Made by a program: the position numbers and the translations under genes. From positions 434,001 to 498,000 of the forward strand of contig JARUPZ010000011.1 in assembly GCA_031213475.1 (NCBI GenBank): DNA of 64,000 nucleotides. The letters run 5' to 3'. This document shows, piece by piece, positions 35,212 to 45,900 of the stretch (within the stretch, counting starts at the first letter, position 1; every line of letters starts with the position of its first letter). The notes under the pieces were generated by a model. The model was not told where the DNA came from, did not search any database, and saw nothing but the letters and a program-made list of their open reading frames with translations. The DNA comes from Nereocystis luetkeana. Taxonomy: Eukaryota > Sar > Phaeophyceae > Laminariales > Laminariaceae.

Positions 35212-35799
35212 TTGACCTCGAGATACTATCGGTATGCACACGTGCGAGGTGGATGCCTATATCACGGGTGGGTGCCACTATTGCACTGCAACACACTGTG
35301 CCGTACCATCATTTCAGATCTCTCTCTCACCGCATGGCAGCTGAAAGGGAAGGTGCTCGACCTCTCCACCCGCATTGCGCGTTGTGTCATGCCGAAGGAG
35401 TTCAACTTGGGTGTTTTGGCATTTATGGCCGGGGTTACTTTAGCAGGTTTCGAGCGGTTCAAAAGCAGAAAAAAAGAGAAAAAAACAGAGCACAATCCAC
35501 GGCTCGATACCACCCCACGGGCACCCCGAACGCTCGGGCCTCTCAGGCCCCGGGCGTGTTTCCACCAAGTATACTGTCAGCGAGGCGGGGAAGAGGGCTG
35601 CCTGTATGCGAAATTGAGATTGGAGCGGGAGAAAAATCGGAAGGAGCAAAAAAGAAGGAGAGCAAAGAATCATCTCTCACTTTACGGCGAAATAGGACGC
35701 CCTCATCTATCTGAAGGTGAGATCCGCCGCCTCTGCCGAATAGCAAGCCAAGCGCAAGCGCTGGTTGCCCTGGGTGTACACAGAAGAGGTAGGATCTGA
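35212..35799 (+). CDS. hypothetical reading frame, weak
   Basis: A 195-codon frame (without an ATG at its first codon) includes a possible exon starting after the acceptor catttcag near 35317. It contains a moderately hydrophobic stretch (FNLGVLAFMAGVTLAG) followed by a Lys/Arg/Glu-rich tail. All three plus frames and one minus frame are partly open here, so coding potential is uncertain. I do not recognise a family. Confidence 0.15.
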   Translation: MTSRYYRYAHVRGGCLYHGWVPLLHCNTLCRTIISDLSLTAWQLKGKVLDLSTRIARCVMPKEFNLGVLAFMAGVTLAGFERFKSRKKEKKTEHNPRLDTTPRAPRTLGPLRPRACFHQVYCQRGGEEGCLYAKLRLEREKNRKEQKRRRAKNHLSLYGEIGRPHLSEGEIRRLCRIASQAQALVALGVHRRGRI

Positions 35800-37964
35800 T
35801 GCCCACTATGCCGTTCTTCTTCGATCTGCCTCTTCGTCGGTGTGGGGGCTGCCGTGTGTGTGCTTGACCCTTGAACAAGTACTCTGGTAGATCGGACACG
35901 AGTAACGGTTTAGCGATCAGAAAAGCGTTCAGATTAGCGCTCGTAGCTGCAGCAGCTACTCTGTACATCAAGAGTGACATAGCCGATACAAGAGACAAGA
36001 GTACTCGAACTATCCGCCAGCGGCCAGAGGCAGTACGAGAGGGCGTGACTCGCAGGGTGGTTGGGCAAGACGCGCGTGGAAGCTAGGGAAGCACGGCGAT
36101 CGATTCTCCACGCAAGAGTTGGCGCATGCAAGCAGTGTCGTCGACCCCCCCCCCGCCAACTTGTCGAGATATCCCTACCCCTTCCTTCGTAATGTTGTGC
36201 CTGCTTTCTCGTCTCCCAGAATCGAGATCTTTCTGTATATCGATGATATTCGAACAAACGCGCGGTCTGCTATTAATATGTATATATTCATACATACGAC
36301 ATGATGATACTCAAGACAAGAAATTACGAGGGCGATGATTGGCGCAATTGTTCATGTTGGAATCAAAGCTGCCTGCCAACCCGACCTATTCCCGCGGAGC
36401 GCCTGCAGCTTGCAGCATTCAGCAAATTGCCGCCGACTGCTGCTATTGCATTGCCCTATTCCCTCGGTATCACAACGGCGTAGCGCGACGAGCAGTAGGA
36501 GACACGGCAGCAGCAGCAGCAGCAGCAGTATTATTATACCAGGTACGTAGAGTAACATAATTGCGGACGACCGGAAGTACGTATGTCTTCCCGCTGACCC
36601 ATGCAAGCATGCAAGATAGCAGACAAACGAAACCGGGCCGATGGACGACTATACGTACGAGTCTTATTTATAACGATTCATATCACAAGTAATATTAATA
36701 CCTGTAGGTTGTACGTAGTTTCCTCTGTTTACAACAGTATATATACAAGGGGGGTACTGACTGTAAACTGCTGTACGAGTACTTATCATACATGCCGGTA
36801 TTATACATGCAGTGAGGATTGTGGTATCATGTGCTTGGTTTCGCGAGTCTGCGGGGAGATTTTTCTTCCGGACTCCGACTTCCGATTGCTCCTGTTTTCT
36901 CTGTCATGTTAGCCGTGCGTATTGGTACTACTGTAACAATGATGGCAGTTACGGAAGTACACGTAACTTCCCTTAGACAGATTGAGCCGTCCGTATTTTT
37001 TTTTTTTCGCCGTGTTAATTGAGCCCGATCCACGCCCCCCCCCCCCCCCCCCCCCGTGTTTTCTATATGTTGTCAATATCATGTGGAGTCCGGAGGTCAG
37101 TATCATAGAAGGGGGCGGCGACATGCGGATTCGTTTTCAGAAATACGACGTCTAACAAACGTCGTCATGAGGCTGTTTCCTGTGCGGTTTTATTTATGAG
37201 CATCAGATTTTGACCGGATCGCTTTTTCAGATGTGAACTTGGCAAATCGAAACAGTCCTCCTATGCGGACAAATCAGTTTTGTTGTGCGTGCAGGGATTC
37301 GAGCAAACGCCGAGACCATTTGCTGTTCTTGTGGTCTGGCGTCGCGGAGAGACACACTGGAGGCGCTGCACTGCGCGTAGGACCCAAGCGTCCGAGCCAA
37401 GGCTGACTGCCTTTGGTCTGGCGGCGAAGAGACGTGGCGAGTGCGCTAGAGTCAACCTGTCCTCGTATTTTGTGTTTCACAATGTGACTGCTGCTGCTGC
37501 TGCTACTGCTGCTGCTTTACAGCGGTGTAGTCTAAGTGTACGTGTCCACCGAGAGGTGCGCGCCGAGTGCGCTTCTCTTGGTCTCTAGGCCCTAGCCCGC
37601 GCCAGCCGACTGTAGTCTGGCCGCGGAGAAACGCGCCGCCCGCAGACCGCGCGTCGGGCGCGAAGCAACGTCGCTATACAGCTGTGTCACCGCCCAACTC
37701 ATCGAATCATCGATCGTTCTGCTGCCGTTTGCTGTCCTGGATAAATTAGTGTTTTTAGAGAGCATGCCATTTTTCGATTTGAAAGTCCGATGACCCAAGT
37801 CATCGGATTTTGGGACGACTCGGGTCATCGGATTCTCTAATCGATTTTTCTCCGGTCGGATTTTGCATATATATTTGGACTGCACTGGCAGCAGCATTCA
37901 TTTTTTGAGATGAAAAAATACAATTCTGAAGTTCGAAATCGAACCGCATAAGAAACAGCCTGAT

Positions 37965-38304
37965 GTTATAAGGATTACCTTGGGCTGGGTAATCGATCGA
38001 TCTTTTACCTCTATAGCTCAGTATGTAACACCTTCACATTTGACGTCGTCCAGGTCACGAGTTCGAACCTCACGTCGAACGTTTCTTTTACAGAAACGCT
38101 TGCGCGTGCACACCTAGAAAAACACATCTCCCTGGATCCCCAGGTAATGAAACGAAGCGGGTAGGTCAGCGTACGGACGTATACGGTTCCGACGCCCCAA
38201 AGACCCCGCCGTTTAGAGGGGGGGAGAGTGTTATAAGGATTACCTTGGGCTGGGTAATCGATCGATCTTTTACCCGTATAGCTCGGTAGGTAATACCTTC
38301 ACCC
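37965..38304 (+). repeat. tRNA-like direct repeats
   Basis: About 76 bp starting GTTATAAGGATTACC occurs at 37965 and again at 38229. Both copies include TATAGCTC(A/G)GTA, like a tRNA A box; only the first continues to a B-box-like GAGTTCGAACCTC at 38059. No good D-stem partner is present, so this looks like a tRNA-derived SINE head or tRNA pseudogene, not a working tRNA. Confidence 0.45.
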
Positions 38305-40507
38305 TGAGGGCTTACTTCCTTGTTTTTTTTTTCTAGTGTTCTTGTATCCTCGGATGCACCAACAAGCAACAAGTCGGCCACGTGCTTCACATGACAGAGT
38401 AGCAACCTTCATAATTTAGTAATCCGAGTAAGTTTTATTTTTCGCGTGCAAACGCGCAAGTATAGAAAACAGCAGCAGCAGTACAGGTAGGGAGGCCAAC
38501 CAAAGTGTTCAAACAGAGTACAGCAAAGAACAAAGAACAGCGTTCAAGTCAAATCGAATTTCAAAATGCTGCAACGACGCGCACTTCATGCACAGAGCAT
38601 ATGTCCACAGCGTGTACACGGCCCTCTCGTTTCTTTTATTGTTTTTTTTATGCAAAAATCTTGTTAAGGGCTTGAAAAACCACCTTCCGTACATGCTGTG
38701 GAAATCCGGGGATTGTTCATTTTTGTCTCCGGATTTTTGACGTATTTGCCGCCCGTAAGTGAAGTTGCTGATTTGCCGTAGGTACAAGGCCGTAATTGTT
38801 TCAATCTCCCGTAACTGCCGTCACCGATCAATAGTACGAGTAGCAGTATTAATATGGTATCAATATTGATGGTAGATGTGTTCGTTTTGGTTTTGTTTTT
38901 GAATCCCTGCCCGCCCACCGGTGATCTCGTGGCGGTTTTTTTGTCGCGCGCTTCGGGTTCACGGGAAAAAATAAACCTCCAGGTATGAAAGCAGTAGCAG
39001 CAGTAGCAGTAGCGGCTGTCGTTTGTTCATGTATGTTTTTCAAAGGGTTACGGGTGAGAGGGATGGGATTGACGGCTGTTTTGATTTATGAAATATCAAA
39101 TACCTGGTACTCTGTAAACTTGGTATGTGATTGATTCCTGCGGTGGTGTACCTGGTGGCAGACACCAAGTACACCCCGCGGTGCGATACGAAGCTATCAC
39201 AGACCAGTATGGTACCGGTACGGTACCAGTATGGTACCAGTATGGTACCCTGATAGTTGTCATAAGATCGATACAGTGCTAAGACCTATGCCAATGGGAA
39301 AGCGAAGTATCATTAAAAAGTTTGAATTTCAAAGATGCCCTCCAGAATTTTTAAAGACACGCTTCCTGTGGGCACGTTTAGAACAAAAAAAAAAAGTTCC
39401 TAACTTTTGGAAAAACTCGAAAAAAGCAAATCGGGGGCCGAGTTTGGGCCAACATCGGCTTGAAAAAAACTCAGGCCGATCTTTGGTTCGAAGCGGCGAG
39501 ATTCCGAGTCCTTGACAGACGTCGATCGACAAAACCAACGACTGCGTCATGAATTCTGAACGGAGTGCGCTCGTTGGGGGCTCCGACCCACCCTAGGATC
39601 ACCGTCTTCACACCACGGCTGGTGTCATGTGGCGGGAGCTAACCAGGCGTATGATAAAAACACAATTGGCTGCTGATGTGCACAAAACAGAAGACAAAAC
39701 TTCTCCATCTGTCTCACATGGCAAAAAATAGACTTTTTTTCAGGTTTGGGAGGATACCGTAGGACTCCGCCGGCAAGCTCTCGCCCCCTAAACCATGGAT
39801 CCACCTGATATCTTCGAGACCGTCATCTACATTCGTTGGCCTTGCCGGACGCCGAGCGGGTTGGCCGTGGGCTGAGTCTATGTCGAGATCGAGCGTCGAT
39901 CGTCGCACGAGCTGGTTTCTATCAGCGTGTTGACAATTTGCAACCAGAAAAAACAAATTGCGCCGCCTGTAGCGTTGGAGGGGAAATAAAAAAAATATAT
40001 ATTTTTCCCCACAGGGGCGGTACGAGGAAATTTTCGGCTGTTCTTTGAAAGAAATATGTTTGAATTTTTTTCTTTGAACTTCGCGTTTCCGTTGGCATAG
40101 GTCTAAGGAGGGATGATATGGATGGGATAGATCGTACATGCCAGGGATGCGAAGAGCAGCAGAGCTCGTACATGATACGCTGGTACTTGATGCTACTGTA
40201 GTAGCAGGTTAGGGTTACGATCAAGACCTCTCGGCTGGTTGGCTTTTTATACTTTTCTGAAAGAAGCCTTCTAATAACACCAGTCGTGGACGTAATCGCG
40301 TGAGGGTTTTCTACTACCTGGTACCAGGTACATGGCACTCGGTATCCGGGTATACTTCTTGTTTATGCTTTACACCAGTACCAGGTGGGTAACAAACGAG
40401 TTTTGATTAGAGTTGCACCCCGGCCTCAAAATTTGGAACCGGGTACCCGACCAGGTGGGGGGCGGTTGAGGCGGAACCGGAACCGGGTACCCGGGTCCCG
40501 GAAGACA

Positions 40508-40750
40508 CGGGTACCCGGGTACCCGGGTTACCATACACTACTTGCTCCCCTTTCAGCGTTTAAGCGGCGGCGGATGAGGCCGATACGGATATTTGGGTAC
40601 CCGGGTACCCGAGTACCCGGGTTACCATACACTGTTTGCTCCCCTTTTCGCGTTTGAGCGGCGGCGTGGTAAGGTGGGCACGGGTACCCGGGTACCCGGT
40701 TACCATACACTATTTGCTCCCCTTGTAGAATTGGAGCGGCGGCGTGGTAG
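40508..40750. repeat. three-unit GGGTACCC repeat
   Basis: Three units of about 85-88 bp begin near 40509, 40594 and 40682. Each has GGGTACCCGGGTACCCG, then GTTACCATACACT, TTGCTCCCC and a GAGCGGCGGCG block. Related but degenerate GGGTACC-rich patches occur near 30190-30312, 32030-32170 and 40440-40500. There is no coding sense. Confidence 0.8.
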
Positions 40751-42178
40751 GCAAGGCAGGTATTCATAGGGGTATTATCTATTCTGGGTCTGTATCTAAG
40801 TTTCGCCAAATCATACAAAGGAGCTGGAAATATATCAAGGGGTTTCCACACAAGATGCATTTCCTCTTGATTTTAGAAAGTTGCTGCAAATAATCAAGGA
40901 TCCAGGGCTTGCTATTGCTAGCCCATTTTCCCTTGTTGTAGCCTGAAAATGTAGTGCCTCTCACGAGATCTGATTTTTTTCCGCATTTTTTTTCGGGTGC
41001 ATCATGCTTAATATTGTAGAACTCCGGGAGGAAACTATCGATTCGTCGCTGCTGTCGCCATGGAGGATACTACTCATCGCACGCGGCGCGTGATATGAAA
41101 TATTTACCGATTGTGCGACTTCTTCGTGCTGCTGGCTGACAAATTATGGTTCACGAAAACACCTCGTGGGTCGTTTCTGGCTGCCTACTGCTGTCTGGTG
41201 CACCGTAACCGTAATCCTTACGCAGCTCTCGACCGTATAACCGTCACTCAATTTTGTCGGCTGTGGTTTGTTCGTGGGGAGCTGGAGCTGTCCGCAAGTG
41301 ACGTGCAAAAATTCGGTCGGGAGTTGTTTGTCGTCTCATTTTTGTGTCTTGCGATTTTCGACCGATTTCGACGACTGAAGCACCCCAGAGTCGAGGTGTA
41401 GACGCCCGTCGATAAATTGCGGACGGCCAACCTGATGAGCATCACGAGCTACTGTAGTGGAGATGAAACTCTAAGCTTGCACACCTGCTCTCTGCTAAGC
41501 GAGGCAAGAGCCAGCCGAAGGGCCGAATGCAGCGTGTCACAATGGCGGCCTAAGAAACTGCACCGAATTTATATGTTGAGATTATAGATTAGAAACCCGG
41601 GGATGGGGAGGTGTACTCGATAGGAGATACGCACTCGATCTCATGCATGGCCGTAGTCGTATGACCATAGACCCTCGCATCCCTGCAATGTCGGTACGGA
41701 GCATGTCGGGTTTTCACCGACCAGGCAGGCATTGCTTGCACCAAGCGGGGGTGGATAATACCCTCCGTGGCCTTAACATATACCTGGTACATGGTACTTG
41801 TTTTACGTATTAGGCAAGTCCCATCATTGAAAGGTGGCTAATGTGGGCCTGCCGTCGACGCCACGTGCAAGGCTACTACTGTACCACGTATATATGGGGA
41901 CACAGAGTATCCCCTTCAAGATTTTCATATTATTGATATTAGTGAGCTTGAGCTATGCTTGTTGTTGCTGACTCTGTTCGGTTGGTCAGAGACAGACCAA
42001 GACCAGTTCTAGTCCCCAAAACAGCTCGCGATGGGTGTCTGGGAGGACAGGGAGATACACGCATGTCTCACCTGTACCCGGTGTTTCTATCAACTACCTA
42101 GTACCAGGTATCAAACAAGCTCTCCCAAGTAATACGTAACCCGTTCCTGTAAAACTCGCCTTAAATGCAAGACAAAGA

Positions 42179-42392
42179 TGCAACGAATTTCGTGACGGAT
42201 GTCTGTCTGATTTTTCGAGGCTGACCTTTCGTCCGCCCGTTTGGTTCCGAAAAAAATGCATCCTGCCGAATATCAGGGTTGGGGTTGGCTTTTGAGGTAG
42301 GGTTAGGACTACGGCTGTTTGGTGCTAAGGGCGGTCTGTGCCGACGTGCAAGATTGAGGTGATCGCAGACGTCCGTCACGAAATTCGTTGCA
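42179..42392. mobile_element. 214-bp element with inverted ends
   Basis: The left end TGCAACGAATTTCGTGACGG and the right end, its reverse complement, match over about 26 bases, with GTCTG continuing on both sides. The interior has no coding frame. It is probably a MITE-type DNA transposon derivative. Confidence 0.7.
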
Positions 42393-42929
42393 CCCCCGTT
42401 CATGTTTTAGGGCGACTCTTCCCGTAACCTATAGCTAGGGCCTTACCGGCCTCCCAGGGCAAATCCCGTAACATTAGCTTAGAGGATACCATGCTAACGA
42501 TAACAACAGCAATGCAAACGATAACAACACCAATGATACACGCGAAAAACACCGGAGTAGCAAGACAATAGCCGCACTATACGTACTCGTATAGGATGCT
42601 GCTTACCTCGCCCTTACATCTCCTCCAGAGCACGGGCCAGACGGTGCCCATTCCAGAGGGCCAGTAATGCCTCCACGAGGGGGCACCACAGGAAGGGCAA
42701 TAGGGCCGGCATGGACCTATTTTGTTTGTGTATACCGTACCAACGGTTGTAGTTGTGTGCTGCATGTGTGGTCTCCTGCAGACAACAACAGCCGAAGCCA
42801 TGCTACGAGGCGAACACTGTTTTGGGTTTGATGCGTGATATCTATCTCGTTGTTAAGGTGCTTCCGTTGCTTGCTGCTGTTGCTGTTGCTGCTGCTGCTA
42901 TTGTTGCTTCTGCAGATTATTCCCGGAGC

Positions 42930-45900
42930 ATGCGGCGGCTACATACCGCTATCCAGCGGTACGCTTGGGGGAAGGGTGGGTCCGACAGCATGGTGGCGCA
43001 GCTAAAGAAGGTGCGCGATACACGTGGTTTATCTGTTCAGCTTGCGTTACATTTCCCTGGCGTGGGATTGGCATTGACGCCCGTTGTTCGGGGTAAGCAG
43101 GCGTCGTTTGTTGCTGAAAGTCTTCGTCCGCTTTTCATTTTAGGATGGCGATCTCGCGAGCTACTCTGTTTTAGCCACCCGCCCCTTCACACCTCTGGCA
43201 GATCAGCTCGATCAGCTCGATCAGATAGATCATGATCTACTGTATATATACATCTCTATCTAGAGTAGATGATCTAGTTTCTCACCTACCGTTGTGAGAG
43301 GCTACCCGCCCCTTCACACCTCCGGCAGATCAGTTAGATCAGATAGATCATGATCTATCTATATCTATTTATCTCAACCTAGAGTAGATGATCTAGTTCC
43401 TCACCTGTGGTAGTGAGAGGCTGTGCAGGATATGCCGTATACAGCAGATCCAACCCAGGAAACGTGTACTTCTGTAGATCATGCAGACTATACCACTCCC
43501 ACCCGGCAACATGAGCTAGATCATACAGTTCATGCAGATCAACAAAGTATCTTCCCTGAATAATCTAGATCATGAACTGTGGGAATGGATTATCTGTAGA
43601 TGATCTCTATGTAGATGATCTGTCCGAGGTGTGCGCCCTCACCTTACAACTGCACCCTCACATTGGAGGCAAACGTTTAAAAATTGGAATTCGGAGCCTA
43701 ACCTTTTTTGCAGTGGCGCACTTCACTACACTAGTTCCTAGTCTCGAGCTCTACGACTGGCTGCACATACCCTGTACATTCCCTGCGCATATCGTATTGT
43801 GTGTGTGTTCTCTCCAGCCCTATGACACTGCCAGGGTTAGGGTTAGGGTTAGGGTTAGGGTTAGGGTTAGGGTTAGGGCAATCTCTCGCTGCCTCGTGGC
43901 TTTGCTATATACTAAGCATAAGGATCACAGCGTACTATAGTGCGGTCCCAGGGCCGACCGTCTGCGTGTTTTTTACTGCCGTAAACCTTGACAAGGTTCC
44001 GTGTTGTTGTAAAATTTCGTGGTGTCTTGGGTAAAGGTGTTACGGCAACATCCCTGATGGATAAGGGGGTTTGCGGGTACCATTCGGTAGTAACAGTAAG
44101 AGTATCAGTATCAGTACAGCCTTCCGTATAACACGTGTGATAAGGTAACACACACCCTCGGACAAATGCCACTGAGACTACAGCAGTGATACTATACGTA
44201 ACTGGTATACGGTATAGAGTATAAATTATAGAGCATAAAGTATAGAGTATTAATTATAGAGTATAAATTATAGAGTATAAAGTATAGCTGTTTAATCGAC
44301 GACGGGGAGAGCACAAACGCGCAACGCCGAGCGGCGCGTCTATGGCAAGGTCTCCACGGGCTCTTTCCAAAGCCGCGATTTTCGGTTTGTGTGCCCACCA
44401 TGCTATCGGCTCTGAAGGAAGAGCGACTGAGGGGTGTGTGTTATCTAGTCACACGTGTGATACTGTGTCTGGTAAGCAGGTGTGCACACGTCTTCGCCTG
44501 TATGCGACGGCATAGACAGGGGAACAACAACGCGATGCACTGCACTGTTTTGCATCATCTTCATCTTGGCGAACATGCTTCTTATATGCTGCTTCTTTGG
44601 TCTTACCGTCTATTATTGCTATACTCTTTTCATAATGTATAAACCTACTTTTGTATAATGTTGCCCTACTGTTGCTTTATTCGACCTCAGACGGAAGACG
44701 CAGATTTCAACGTCGATGAAGAGGAAACGTACGCAGAGCTTTGGATGGGGACGCATCCGAACGGCCCCAGCCGAGTCATGCGGGACGGGAACGAGGGGGT
44801 ACACGAGTTGCATGGGTGAGCCACGGGAATGTTCTGCGAGCCAGACCGAAGCGCTCGGATGTGGATGTGTATATCGTACTCCGACCGATCTAGAGCTCGT
44901 TGCCACATGGCCTACACGAAGTGTAGCAGTAGAAAACGTTCAATATGTATGCTACTGTACTTCGACTGACCTGAAGCTCATTTGTCACAAGGTCTATTTG
45001 AAATATAGCAGTAGCACACGCTTTGTGGGTAATTTAGGTGAGGATTGCTTTTGAAGCACGTTGTGAGTGCAACCGCCGTATCCTCGAGGCCCTGCCCATA
45101 CAGGTATTGATAGTATTTTACACAAAGAAGACGCCTATACAACCTTCGTTACATCATTTGTCGGGACCAATCGCACCACAGTTCACAACATGTGGCACGC
45201 CCACACCCGAAACGTTGGTCATCTACAACATCTGCTCGGTGGTTAGATAGTTGATGCCCACAAGGGAAAACCGTATGCACGATGTGTTATTTTCCCGACA
45301 GCCCTTGGCTGCGCAAGTTATATTCGGAGTATATTATACGACTTACCGCAGTAGTGTACTGCTACCATCCTACCATGCTATGCAGTCAGTACCTAGTACA
45401 GCAGTAGGCGCCACTATTAATAGCCGTTTCTGTGCGTATTGTGGATCGACCTGTGCCGTGGATAGTGGCGCGAGAACGATTAATGGTGCGCACCACAGCA
45501 GTATTGCACACTCCAACACCACAGTACTCTGAACTGTTCAACAATTGGCCACGCGCTGTAACGGCGTACCCCATTGGACCAACCAGAAGCTATTGTACGT
45601 CACGGGTGTTGATTTTGGATTGTTGACAGTTGTTTTCCACTTGAGAGTATGAGAGTATGAGAGTGCGAGAGTATCCGAGGATCAGAGTACGAGAATAGGC
45701 AAATAGCTCCACAGGTGGACAGCGACCATGTCGCCATGCGGCGGTACATCTTTACAATCAATGACTCGACGCGCTTACCCGGCGAGGGGGCATTAGTGCG
45801 TATGAAAGGTATTAGTGCACAGCGAAGGCAGGTGCCGCATGGTTGCGATTTTTGAGTCCACTATCGTTCACACACCCATCCAGGGTTGGGGTTAAAGAGA

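Larger units (their letters stand above)
29014..42929. other. 13.9-kb gene-poor stretch
   Basis: Between the 5' side of PEX7 and isomerase B I see no firm gene. It contains repeats R1 to R3 (30911-34551), degenerate GGGTACCC patches (30190-30312, 32030-32170, 40508-40750), tRNA-like direct repeats near 38 kb, an inverted repeat around the word TCCGATGACCC at about 37785-37835, and a terminal-inverted-repeat element at 42179. The missing first exon of PEX7 probably lies in its left part. Confidence 0.5.
43011..44690. other. intron 1 of isomerase copy B
   Basis: It contains a GATC-rich repeat (43173-43640), a telomere-type TTAGGG run and an AT minisatellite. No exon. Confidence 0.6.
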
